Positions 32,252 through 43,695 of a stretch of 64,000 bases of DNA are shown piece after piece. The translations under genes and the position numbers were made by a program. The DNA comes from Nematostella vectensis (taxonomy: Eukaryota > Cnidaria > Anthozoa > Actiniaria > Edwardsiidae): contig NC_064041.1 of NCBI RefSeq assembly GCF_932526225.1, positions 13,257,951 through 13,321,950 on the forward strand, in the 5' to 3' direction. The number at the start of each line of letters is the position of its first letter. Within the stretch, counting starts at the first letter, position 1. The notes beneath the pieces were generated by a model. It was not told where the DNA came from, did no database searches, and was given only the letters and a program-made list of their open reading frames with translations.

Positions 32252-32652
32252 AAAATATGATTAGGAAAACCATAATTATAAGTCAACCAAAGGATGAGAA
32301 AAGATAACACTACTATGCTAAAACAACTTTTAAACAGGATTAGGACAAAGCAATGTTTTAGAGTAGCGAATAGAGGAGATTTTTCATCACCTGACAAATT
32401 CTAAACAGTATTTATACCGTTCCTTTCTCTAGACATAACTCAAGGATACATAATCCCTAAAGGATAAAAAAAAAGCTTTCACACAAATGTCATACGAGAA
32501 TCAACCTTTGGCTTTAAAATCTCATAGAGATAAGATAACGTCAAATAAAGATTTGCATTGAGTTAGAATGTCACTCACATATGGGCGGGACCCAGCAAAT
32601 AAAAACCAATAGCTCATCTTGGGCTGTTTATTTGGGCGCAGCGAACCGCTAC

Positions 32653-33641
32653 ATGATGATGTGGTTAGGTGCGGCTGTGTCTGTCGTGGTTTTGTTGTCG
32701 AGTTTCTGCGTGACTCGCGGGCAATCAGGTAACAAAGCCCTATTTTTACAATCGTGTTTTTAATAAGATTTCATCGCTTACATGATACGGTGCGTTTTCG
32801 AATTTATTCCTTTAGTTTCAATTCTATGGACTTTAACGAGACTTTTAAGCCCTTCCTTCAGCCAGCTTAGCATCACAAATTTTATCAACAACACGGTGAC
32901 GCCAGCGCGTGGCCTTGATTTTGATTGGGTGCTCGTTTTCAAACATTTCCGATTCCGAAGACGGAGAAGCTCTCCGAAATGGTACTAATTCAGCTTTATG
33001 GATATTTATTTTTATGCGGGTAAGGGTTGCGTGAGGTTCCCGTTAAAACTCTTTACATCGCCAAAACTCCTCTGTCTTTTTGCGGAGGTCTTTTCCTCTG
33101 TCTATGTTTTTTTCTCAAAACCTGTCGGTCATGTTTTATTCTGTTTTGTGATTTTTAAAAGAATGATAATGTACGCAATGCTATCTAATATACGATTTAA
33201 TCAAATTAAATGACAACACTTGTTGCTTATAATTTAGAGTGTAGCAACTATGTGACTCTCAACACTATCGACCGCTCGCAAAACTCACATCACAACAATA
33301 ACTACCATTGTGACAACGGTCTTAGCGGATGGTACCGCATCTCCGGTGACGCAGGGTACCGCATGCCGACATCGTGTGTGTCATATTATTACAGTGGTAC
33401 AAGTGCCCCGGGCTGGTTGAACGGCGCGCACCCTTCTGTCGCTGATGGAGTCGTCACCAGGACAGTTTGTTACAGCTGGATGAGTAGCTGTTGCGACTTT
33501 AGCAACAACATCCGCGTGAGGAACTGCGGCGAGTTCTACGTGTACGAGTTAAGTGCATCGCCACAATGCCACCTTCGCTACTGCGGCAATGGAGCAGGTA
33601 ACTACTTTTGCATTTCGGCCACAGGATTTGATAAATTGTAA
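32653..33641 (+). CDS. Secreted D8C-domain protein, left copy
   Basis: Two exons, 32653-32728 and 33238-33641, joined GT-AG in phase 1, give 159 aa. Exon 1 is a signal peptide (WLGAAVSVVVLLSSFCVTRG). Exon 2 is a D8C domain as in uromodulin, GP2 and related extracellular proteins: WYRISGDAGYRMPTSC, then GWLNGAHPSVADGVVTRTVC, CC, and RYCGNGAG near the end. In this copy the usual CGT preceding the WLNG motif is SGT, so one of the conserved cysteines is Ser; the right copy keeps Cys. A donor-like GCAG-GTAACT at 33597/33598 could end the exon in phase 1 for splicing to an EGF exon, but none is found on this strand. AATAAA lies near 33736. Ligand unknown. Confidence 0.83.
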
Positions 33642-33799
33642 AACCTTTAAGGAATTTTAATTCTTAAAAGAACATGGCACATCTCGTTACTTATCTTCTC
33701 CAACATCCCCGCAATTTTATTGCTGAAATTCAGAAAATAAAAGCGAAAGAATTTTATGGTGTATCTATTCAACTTTCTTATGCTCTGAAACCCCTGCAA

Positions 33800-33945
33800 T
33801 ACGGACAACTTCTTATTACGGACACCTCCTTATTACGGACACCTCCTTTTAAAGGATACCTCCTTATTACGGATACCTCCTTATTACGGATACCTTATTT
33901 CAAACACTACCTAATTACGGCATACCCTTATTACAGACAGAAAAG
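33800..33945. repeat. 17-bp repeat, ~8 copies, left arm
   Basis: Short CTTATTACGGACACCT-type units follow the D8C gene. The right arm has expanded the same unit to about 31 copies (42365-42905). Confidence 0.88.
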
Positions 33946-34680
33946 GTATACTTGAAAATATATAATGAAAAAGTAAATATTGTTGTTTTTAAACTGATTG
34001 GACAGGAATTTTTAATTCTATAGAAAATAAAGGAGAAAACAAACATCGATCGGCGCAAAAACTAAATTCATTAAGTAATAAGTTGTAGAGGTAAAGAGAA
34101 AAGAAAATTTTTTATATATAATATGCCCACTAGAGACACTAGCTAAACGTTTCCATAATCTTTTGTTTGGTGGAAATGAAAGGATGGCAACCACCCCATC
34201 TAGTACATTATTGGGCATGCGCGTACACAGGGGGGTGCGCAGGGTGCGCGCGCATCCCCCTTGGCGGCCAAAAAGTGGGTCATTTCTTATAATGGAATCT
34301 TCAAACACTATGCCTTTTCCATATCATACCTATGACTGCGCACCCCCCTCAGCCAATCCTGGGTACGCACCTGTTGGGCTAGTACATTATTGGCGCAAAA
34401 TACCTTCCTACTGAATTCAATCAAAGCTATGTCCTTTTTCAATTTCTGGCAGTGCATGGTAAATCTACCATTAATGGGTGTGCATCTCCACACTTTGTGT
34501 GTAAGCACCCCCAAATGCCGATATGCCAATTTCGAAATACATTCATCTACGTGATTAAGCCATACCTTGATTACAGCTATTGGATTCGTTCCATTTGTTT
34601 CATTTTCATTTTAGCACAACACAAATATCTCGCTAGTGACTCCCAAACAAAGTTATGCTCTTCTTTCAATTCATGACATT
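33946..34680. other. Dispersed-repeat fragments; no gene seen
   Basis: AAAAGTGGGTCATTTCTTAT and CATACCTATGACTGCGCAC phrases here also occur in PTRH1 intron 1 (about 5995-6070), marking a dispersed element. The part around 34450-34580 (AAGCACCCCCAAATGCCGAT, ACGTGATTAAGCCATACCTT) is repeated at 36340-36410 on the far side of the next array. Confidence 0.65.
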
Positions 34681-36307
34681 GGTACTTGGTAAATCCACCA
34701 TTGGTGTTTGGTAAATCCACCATTGGTACTTGGTAAATCCACCATTGGTGTTTGGTAAATCCACCATTGGTGTTTGGTAAATCCACCATTGGTGTTTGGT
34801 AAATCCACCATTGGTACTTGGTAAATCCACCATTGGTGTTTGGTAAATCCACCATTGGTACTTGGTAAATCCACCATTGGTGTTTGGCAAATCCACCATT
34901 GGTACTTGGTAAATCCATCATTGGTGTTTGGTAAATCCACCATTGGTGTTTGGTAAATCCACCATTGGTGTTTGGTAAATCCACCATTGGTGTTTCGTAA
35001 ATCCACCATTGGTACTTGGTAAATCCATCATTGGTGTTTGGTAAATCCACCATTGGTGTTTGGTAAATCCACCATTGGTACTTGGTAAATCCGCCATTGG
35101 TGTTTGGTAAATCCACCATTGGTGTTTGGTAAATCCACCATTGGTGTTTGGTAAATCCACCATTGGTACTTGGTAAATCCACCATTGGTGTTTGGTAAAT
35201 CCACCATTGGTACTTGGCAAATCCACCATTGGTACTTGGTAAATCCATCATTGGTGTTTGGTAAATCCACCATTGGTGTTTGGTAAATCCACTATTGGTG
35301 TTTGGTAAATCCACCATTGGTGTTTGGTAAATCCACCATTGGTACTTGGTAAATCCACCATTGGTGTTTGGTAAATCCACCATTGGTACTTGGTAAATCC
35401 ACCATTGGTGTTTGGTAAATCCACCATTGGTGTTTGGTAAATCCACCATTGGTGTTTGGTAAATCCACCATTGGTACTTGGTAAATCCACCATTGGTGTT
35501 TGGTAAATCCACCATTGGTACTTGGTAAATCCACCATTGGTGTTTGGCAAATCCACCATTGGTACTTGGTAAATCCATCATTGGTGTTTGGTAAATCCAC
35601 CATTGGTGTTTGGTAAATCCACCATTGGTGTTTGGTAAATCCACCATTGGTGTTTGGTAAATCCACCATTGGTACTTGGTAAATCCACCATTGGTGTTTG
35701 GTAAATCCACCATTGGTGTTTGGTAAATCCACCATTGGTACTTGGTAAATCCGCCATTGGTGTTTGGTAAATCCACCATTGGTGTTTGGTAAATCCACCA
35801 TTGGTGTTTGGTAAATCCACCATTGGTACTTGGTAAATCCACCATTGGTGTTTGGTAAATCCACCATTGGTACTTGGTAAATCCACCATTGGTGTTTGGC
35901 AAATCCACCATTGGTACTTGGTAAATCCATCATTGGTGTTTGGTAAATCCACCATTGGTGTTTGGTAAATCCACCATTGGTGTTTGGTAAATCCACCATT
36001 GGTGTTTGGTAAATCCACCATTGGTACTTGGTAAATCCACCATTGGTGTTTGGTAAATCCACCATTGGTGTTTGGTAAATCCACCATTGGTACTTGGTAA
36101 ATCCACCATTGGTGTTTGGTAAATCCACCATTGGTACTTGGTAAATCCACCATTGGTGTTTGGTAAATCCACCATTGGTGTTTGGTAAATCCACCATTGG
36201 TGTTTGGTAAATCCACCATTGGTGTTTGGTAAATCCACCATTGGTGTTTGGTAAATCCACCATTGGTGTTTGGTAAATCCACCATTGGTACTTGGTAAAT
36301 CCACCAT
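34681..36307. repeat. 22-bp minisatellite, ~74 copies, left arm only
   Basis: Units read TTGGTGTTTGGTAAATCCAC or TTGGTACTTGGTAAATCCAC plus CA; the two variants alternate in a longer pattern. A 22-bp period with no stop in any of three minus-strand frames creates open frames over 400 codons, which are artefacts. The mirrored site (about 41805-41835) has only a single GGTAGATTTACC copy. Confidence 0.97.
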
Positions 36308-36536
36308 TAAGGGGTCTGAATCTCATACTGTATGTGTGTAAGCACCCCAAATGCCGATATACCAGTTTCGAAATACATTCAACTACGTGATTAAGCCATA
36401 CCTTGATTACAGCTATCGGAGTCAGGTTCATTTCTCTTTTATTTTTCACATTAGCTATATGCCTGACAGTCGGGACAGGTCTTGGATGGACTAAACCCAC
36501 GACAGTTTTCAATTTTACCAAATAACCCAGTAAATT

Positions 36537-36915
36537 GTCTTCCTAGTGAGTTCAAATTATTCTATATATGTTGAGAAAGGGCAAGCGAATATGAATTCAG
36601 CTTTGTTGTCGGTATTGAATGCTTTTCGTTGTCTGTGTACACTATAAAATTGTAATTTTAGTGACGCTGTTAGTGAATTTTTCAGTGTCTACCGCTCTCA
36701 ACTTACAATACACGGCAAACTGTCTTCTTAGTGATGAGTTTAAAGTATTTTATATTTGTCGAGAAAGGGTAAGCGATTCTTAATTCAGCTTTGTTGTCAC
36801 TAAAATAGCAATTTTATGGCGTATACAAGCAAGGAAAAACTTTCAATTCCGACAACAAAGCAGAATCGCTTGCCCTTTCTAAACAAATATATGATAATTT
36901 GAACTCACTTGGTTA
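36537..36915. mobile_element. Element with ~100-bp inverted ends, left
   Basis: The left end (GTCTTCCTAGTGAGTTCAAA, then AGAAAGGGCAAGCG and CTTTGTTGTCGG) is repeated inverted at the right end (CGACAACAAAGC, CGCTTGCCCTTTCT, TTTGAACTCACTTGGTTAAC). A third internal copy begins near 36718. No open frame of note. The mirrored copy is about 41205-41590. Confidence 0.7.
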
Positions 36916-37059
36916 ACAAATTATAATATATTATAGCCACTGCGTTTATTTTTGGTGTTTGGTGCCTTGTGTCCTTGTGTTTCTTGTTAAAATTGAATAA
37001 AAAAGCTGACCTTTTATTTGACTTTGAGCATTTTTTCCCCAAAACCTGCTACAATTCCT

Positions 37060-38478
37060 TGTCTTTGATTTGTGTCTTGTGACCTGTGTCTTGTGTCCTG
37101 TGTCTTGTGATCTGTGTCCTGTATTCCGTGTCATGTGTCTTGTGATCTGTATCTTGTGTCCTGTGTCCCGTGTCCTGTGTCTTGTGATCTGTGTCCTGTG
37201 TCTTGGGATATGTGTCCTGTAATTCGTGTTATGTGTCTTGTAATCTGTGTCTTGTGACCTGTGTCCTGTATCCCGTGTCCCATGTCATGTGTCTTATGTC
37301 TTGTGAACTAGTCTCTTGTTTTATGCCCTGTGTCTTGTGTCCTGTTTCTTATGTCTTGTGTCCCGTGTCTTGTGTCCTGTATCTTGGGTCTTTTGTGTCT
37401 TTGTTTGCTCCTATGTTTTGTGTTTTGTGCCTTGTGTCCTGTGTCTTGTGTGTTGTGTCTTGTGACTTGTGTCTTGTGTCTTGTGTCCAGTGTCCTGTGT
37501 CTTGTGTCCTGTGTTTTGTGTTCTGTTTCTTATGTCTTGTGTCCTGTTTCTTATGTCTTGTGTTCCGTGTCTTGTGTCCTGTATCTTGGTTTTTTTGTGT
37601 CTTTGTTTGCTACTATGTTTTGTGTTTTGTGCCCTGTGTCCTGTGTGTTGTGACTTGTGTCTTGCGACTTGTGTCCTGTGATCTGTGTTTTGTGTCCTGT
37701 ATTTTGTATCTTGTGTCCAGTGTCCTGTGTCTTGTGTCCTGTGTTTGTGTCTTGTGTCCTGTGACTTGTGTCCTGTGTTTTGTGTATTGTGACCTGTGTC
37801 GTGTGGGGACAACGGGTAGTGTGTATTTGTGGTATTGTGCCCCGTGTCCTGTGTCATGTGTCTTGCCGTCTTGTGTTCTGTGTTTTGTGTCCTGTGACTT
37901 GTGTCATGTGTCCTGTATCTTGTTCCCTATTTCGTGTGTCATGTGTCTTGTTTCCTATTTCATGTGTCATGTATCTTGTTTTGTATTTCGTATGTCCTGT
38001 GTCCAATTTCTTGTGTCTTGTGTCCTGTATCCTTTGTCTTGTGTCTTGTGTCCTGCGTCTTGTGTCCTATATCCCGTGTTTTGTGTCCTGTTTCTTATGT
38101 TTTGTGTACTGCCGTGTCCTGCGTCTTGTGTCCTATATCCCGTGTTTTGTGTCCTGTTTCTTATGTTTTGTGTACTGCTGTGTAATGTGTCTTGTGTCCT
38201 AGGTTTTTTTCAATGCATCCTGCGTCCTGTGTCTTGTGTATTGTGTTCGGTGTATTGTGTCCTGTGTCTTGTGATCTGTGTTCTGTATTCCGTGTCCTGT
38301 GTCTTGTGATCTGTGATCTGTGTTTTTTTGTTTAATGTCCTGTGTCCTGTGTCTTGGGATCTGTGTCTTGCAATTCGTGTTATGTGTCTTATAACCTGTG
38401 TCATGTGACCTGTGTCCTGTATCCCGTGTCCCTATGTCTCTTGTTTTATGTCCTGTGTCTTGTGTCTTGTTTCTTATA
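37060..38478. repeat. TGTCCTGTGTCTTG minisatellite, left of centre
   Basis: Roughly 14-bp units of TGTCCTGTGTCTTG with many variants (TGTATCC, TTATGTC, TGATCTG). All forward frames read Cys/Val/Leu/Ser-rich nonsense; the apparent long frames here are artefacts of repetition. Confidence 0.95.
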
Positions 38479-38596
<118 letters not shown>

Positions 38597-38688
38597 TTAT
38601 TCTTACATTCGCAAATTCAAATACATATTACGTAAATGTAAGTTTCTGAATTCGCAAAAACTTGAAAACATTAAACAGAGAACTATAC

Positions 38689-38790
38689 CTGTCTCACATC
38701 TCGAACCGGTGTATCCGACAGGACAAGAACATCTTCCACCTGACTCGTCTATCAGACACGTGCCTCCATTACGGCAGGGGCAAGTACTAG
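38689..38790 (-). CDS. Orphan EGF-like exon
   Basis: A 102-nt exon between TTAAACAG and a GTATAG donor, phase 1 at both ends, as is typical of shuffled EGF modules. It encodes TCPCRNGGTC, then GGRCSCPVGYTGSRCE: six cysteines in EGF order. It is on the same strand as the right D8C gene and 4.9 kb downstream of it. The D8C exon has a potential phase-1 donor (43740/43739), so signal peptide-D8C-EGF splicing would stay in frame. No following exon is visible: beyond lie the (TA)n tract and the mirrored arm. I infer the 3' part of a longer gene was lost at the inversion breakpoint. Confidence 0.7.
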
Positions 38791-38879
38791 CTGTTTAAGA
38801 GAAAAAAATATTGTTTGACAAAGAATACAGGACATATGACACTGTGACCTTACATTCGAGAAACAAGACACTTCCACAT

Positions 38880-41110
38880 GCACAAGATACTCCTACAAGT
38901 CAAAGACAAAAAGACACAGGACACAGGTCACAAGACGTAGGACACAAGACACAGGTACCCTGGCTCCCGAGCCTCGAACGTCTCTATTTAGTGGCCAACC
39001 TCGGTGGCCACTAAATAGAGAGACGTTCGAGGCTCTGGAACCAGAGTAAGACACAGGACACAAGACACAGGACACAACCCACAGGACACAAGACACAGGA
39101 CACAGGACACGGGACACAAGACACAAAACAAAGACAAGGAATTGTAGCAGATTTTTGGGAAAACATCCTCAAAGTCAAATAAAAGGTCAGCTTTTTCATT
39201 CAATTTTAATTTTTTGCTGACAAATTAAAATAAAACAAGAAACACACGACATAAGACACAAAACACAGGAGCAAACAAAGACACAAAAGACCCAAGATAC
39301 AGGACACAAAACACGGGACACAAGACAAAAGAAACAGGACACAAGTCACAGGACACAAGACATAAGAAACAGGACACAAGACACGGGACACATGACATAA
39401 GAAACAGGACACAAGACACAAAACACAGGCCACAAGTCACAGAACACAAGACACAAAACACAGGATATAAGTCATACGACACAAACCACGGGACACAAGA
39501 CACTGGACACAGAACACAAAACACAGCAGGACACAACACATAAGAAACGGGACACAAGACACGGGATATAGGACACAAGACACAGGATACAAGACACAAG
39601 ACACAAAACACAGGACACAAACACGGGACACAGAACACAAGACACAAAACACAGGACACAGGCCACAAGTCACAGGACACAAGTCATACGACACAAAACA
39701 CAGGACACAAGTCATACGGCACAAAACACAGGACACAAACACGAAACACAGAAGGACACAACACATAAGAAACGGGACACAAGACACGGGATATAGGACA
39801 CAAGACACATGATACAAGACACAAGACACAAGACACAAAACACAGGACACAAACACGGGACACGGGACACTGGACACAATACACAGCACACAAGTCACAC
39901 GACACAGAACACAAAACAAAGGACACAAGACACAAAGCACACGACACAAACACGGGACACAGGACACTAGACACAAAACACAGGACACAAATCACAGGAC
40001 ACAGAACATAATACAAAGGACACAGGACACAAGACACAAAACACACGACACAAACACGGGACACAGGACACAAAACACGGGACACAAGTCACAGGACACA
40101 GAACACAATACAAAGGACACAGGACACAAAACACAGCAGGACACAACACATTGAACACACATGACATGGGACACGGGATACAGGGCAGAGATCACAAAAC
40201 ACAGGACACAGGTCAAAGATCACAAGACACATGACACGAAAAACAGAACACAGATCACAAGACACCGGACACAGGATACAGGACACAGGACACAGGACAC
40301 AGGACACAGGACACAGGACACAAGACACGGGACACGGGACACAAAACAAAGACAAGGAATTGTAGCAGATTTGGGGGAAAACATCCTCAAAGTCAAATAA
40401 AAGGTCAGCTTTTTCATTCAATTTTAATTTTTGGCTGACAAATTTAAATAAAACAAGAAACACACGACACAAGACACAAAACACAGGAGCAAACAAATAC
40501 ACAAAAGACCCAAGATACAGGACACAAAACACGGGACACAAGACATAAGAAACAGGACACAAGACACGGGACACAAGACATAAGAAACAGGACACAAGAC
40601 ACGGGACATAAAACATAAGAAACAGGACACAAGACATAAGAAACAGGACATAAGCAGGATGCATTGACAAAAACCTAGGACACAAGACACATTACACAGC
40701 AGTACACAAAACATAAGAAACAGGACACAAAACACAGGATATAGGACACAAGACGCAGGACACGGCAGTACACAAAACATAAGAAACAGGACACAAAACA
40801 CGGGATATAGGACACAAGACGCAGGACACAAAACACAAGACAAAGGATACAGGACACAAGACACAAGAAATTGGACACAAGACATACGAAATACAAAACA
40901 AGATACATGACACATGAAATAGGAAACAAGATACAGGACACATGACACAAGTCACAGGACACAAAACACAAGACGGAAAGACACAACACACAGGACACAA
41001 GCCACAAAACATAGGAGCAAACAAAGACACAAAAAACCCAAGATACAGGACACAAGAAACAGGACACAAGACACGGGACACAAGACATAAGAAACAGGAC
41101 ACAAGACATT
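38880..41110. repeat. ACACAGGACACAAGAC minisatellite, right of centre
   Basis: Reverse-complement counterpart of 37060-38478, about 2.2 kb. It includes higher-order duplication: a block with ACAAGGAATTGTAGCAGATT and AAAGGTCAGCTTTTTCATTC occurs near 39130-39220 and again near 40350-40440, and inverted at 36985-37070. Apparent long frames on the minus strand are repeat artefacts. Confidence 0.94.
38970..39035. repeat. Inverted repeat inside the satellite
   Basis: CTCGAACGTCTCTATTTAGT and GGCCA, a 7-base loop, then the complement back to AGACGTTCGAG: a stem of about 26 bp. It interrupts the ACACAGGAC array and may be a tiny foldback element. Confidence 0.85.
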
Positions 41111-41204
41111 CAATTTTTTTTATTCAATTTTAACAAGAAACACAGGACACAAGGCACCAAACACCAAAAATAAACGCAGTGGCTATAATATATTATAATT
41201 TGTT

Positions 41205-41590
41205 AACCAAGTGAGTTCAAATTATCATATATTTGTTTAGAAAGGGCAAGCGATTCTGCTTTGTTGTCGGAATTGAACGTTTTTCCTTGCTTGTATACGC
41301 CATAAAATTGCTTTTTAGTGACAACAACTGCTGCATTCAGAATCGCTTACCCTTTCTCGACAAATATAAAATACTTTGAACTCATCACTAAGAAGACAGT
41401 TTGCCGTGTATTGTAAGTTGAGAGCGGTAGACACTGAAAAATTCACTAAAAGCGTCACTAAAATTACAATTTTATAGTGTACACAGACAACGAAAAGCAT
41501 TCAATACCGACAACAAAGCTGAATTCATATTCGCTTGCCCTTTCTCAACAAATATAGAATAATTTGAACTCACTAGGAAGACAATTTACT
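41205..41590. mobile_element. Element with inverted ends, right copy
   Basis: Mirror of 36537-36915; begins near GTTAACCAAGTGAGTTCAAA and ends near CACTAGGAAGACAATTTAC. Flanking 41595-42365 mirrors 33946-34480 and 36310-36510 and holds no gene. Confidence 0.68.
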
Positions 41591-42364
41591 GGGTTATTTG
41601 GTAAAATTGAAAACTGTCGTGGGTTTAGTCCATCCAAGACCTCTCCCGACTGTCAGGCATATAGCTAATGTGAAAAATAAAAGAGAAATGAACCTGACTC
41701 CGATAGCTGTAATCAAGGTATGGCTTAATCACGTAGTTGAATGTATTTCGAAATTGACATATCGGCATTTGGGGGTGCTTACACACATAGTGTGGCGATG
41801 CAGACCCACTAATGGTAGATTTACCATGCACTGCCAGAAATTGAAAAAGGACATAGCTTTGATTGAATTCAGTAGCAAGATATTTTGCACAAATAATGTA
41901 CTAGCCCAACAGGTGCGTACCCAGGATTGGCTGAGGGGGGTGTGCAGTCATAGGTATCACATGGGAAAACATAGTATTTAAAGATTTCTTAACAAGAAAT
42001 CATCCACTTTTTGGCCGCAAAGGAGGGGGGGGGCTGCGCGCGCAACCTGTGTACGCGCATGCCCAATAATGAGATGGGATGGTCGCCATCCTTATATTTC
42101 CACCAAACAAAAGATTATGGAAACGTTAGCTTTTTTGTTTTTTGACTCTAGTGGGCATATTATATCTAAAAAATTTTAGATAGAGAATTGGTTAAAATTG
42201 CCTTCTCTCTTTACCTCTACAACTTATTATTTCGTGAATTTAGTTTTTGCGATGATCGATGTTTGTTTTCTCCTTTATTAGAATTAAAAATTCCTGTCCA
42301 ATCAGTTTAAAAACAACAATATTTATTTTTTCGATATTTTCAAGTATACCTTTTCTGTCTGTAA

Positions 42365-42905
42365 TAAGGGTATGCCGTAATTAGGTAGTGTTTGAAATAA
42401 GGTGTCCATAATAAGGAGGTGTCCGTAATAAGGAAGTATCCGTAATAAGGAGGTGTCCGTAATAAGGAGGTGTCCGTAATAAGGAGGTGTCCGTAATAAG
42501 GAGGTGTCCGTAATAAGGAGGTGTCCGTAATAAGGAAGTATCCGTAATAACGAGGTGTCCGTAATAAGGAAGTATCCGTAATAAGGAGGTGTCCGTAATA
42601 AGGAGGTGTCCGTAATAAGGAAGTATCCGTAATAACGAGGTGTCCGTAAAAAGAAAGTATCCGTAATAAGGAGATGTCCGTAATAAGGAGATGTCCGTAA
42701 TAAGAAGATGTCCGTAATAAGGTGGTGTCCGTAATAAGGAGGTGTCCGTAATAACAAGGTGTCCGTAATAAGGAGATGTCCGTAATAAGGAGGTGTCCGT
42801 AATAAGAAGGTGTCCGTAATAAGGAGGTGACCGTAATAAGGAGGTGTCCGTAATAAGGAGGTGTTCGTAATAACGAGGTATCCGTAATAAGGAGGTTTTC
42901 GTAAT
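42365..42905. repeat. 17-bp repeat, ~31 copies, right arm
   Basis: Units of GTCCGTAATAAGGAGGT with minor variants (AAGTATCC, ACGAGGT). This is the same family as the short array at 33800-33945, expanded about fourfold here. Confidence 0.95.
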
Positions 42906-42914
42906 GTATATTAA

Positions 42915-43557
42915 GGCCTGGCAGGGTAGTTTGCTTTTAGCATCGAATATAATTTTTTGCCTTAAACTTTGTTAACATCGCCTTAAATTCATTCTATTTG
43001 GCAAGATTATTAAAGTCGACAGACTTAACTTTTTCGTAATGTTTTCTTGCTGGTGATGACGTCACATAATAGATCACGTGACAAAATAGTTTTTTGCCTT
43101 TCCGCCGGTGGGGAAAACAGCTTGGACAAAGATGTTTACTAAATAAGTGTTGACTTTATGTGTGTCATATGATAGCGTTTTAGCATCCAGAATTTTCTCT
43201 GCCGTTAACAAGATATTAAATATTTTGTTAAGTCACGTGACCTGCTGCGAATTAAAATGTTGATTTGTGACCGAAAGGCTAAACTTTTCTTGCCGGTTAA
43301 GACATCAGTGTGCAAGACGTGTTTCACATAAAAACATGCGATGTTTTCTTTTTCATAGCGTATCCACCAGCGGAGAATTTTTTGAAATATTGATTTGCAA
43401 AAGTCACGTGATCGGCTGGATGACGTCATCACTTATTACCAATCAGCTAACATTGTCGAGTTTGATGTTTTGCCCAAAAATGGTGCATTTAAGGCAATGT
43501 TAACTCACTTTAAGGCAACTTTCAAAATTTCAACTGTTTTAGCTTAGGATCCAAGCC
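42915..43557. mobile_element. TTAA-flanked element, right arm only
   Basis: Flanked by TTAA at 42911-42914 and 43558-43561. The ends are GGCCTGG and CCAAGCC, short inverted repeats. TTAA duplications are typical of piggyBac- and Kolobok-type elements. The 643-bp body has no transposase; it contains several GCCTTAA/TTAAGGC phrases and three GTCACGTGA/GATCACGTGA sites. The corresponding left-arm position (near 33795) lacks it. Confidence 0.68.
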
Positions 43558-43695
43558 TTAATAAACTTGAGGGTTTCTGAGCATTAGAAAGTGGAATATA
43601 AAGCCACCCGCTAGATGATTTTCAGTGATAGGATTGTGGGGATGTTGGATGTGGAAGATTAGTAACGAGATGTGCAATTTTCTCAATTTAAGGTT

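Larger units (their letters stand above)
13009..36980. repeat. Left arm of a large inverted duplication
   Basis: The sequence from 13009 onward is matched, in reverse complement, by the window end at 64000 and runs inward through the RLR gene, the intergenic elements, the D8C gene and the TIR element at 36537. Pair sums drift from 77009 at the outer edge to about 77340 at the D8C gene, because of indels in repeats. The true outer boundary cannot be seen since the right copy leaves the window. Confidence 0.95.

Noticed and set aside
33674..33955. 93-codon frame after the left D8C gene
   Set aside because: The second half is the 17-bp tandem array; the start lies in the probable D8C 3' UTR.
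34577..36521. Minus-strand open frames of 444 and 409 codons (WIYQTPMVDLP...GGFTKHQ repeats)
   Set aside because: They lie wholly in a 22-bp minisatellite. The period is not a multiple of three and no frame contains a stop, so all three frames are open by chance. There is no start context, domain or match in the right arm.
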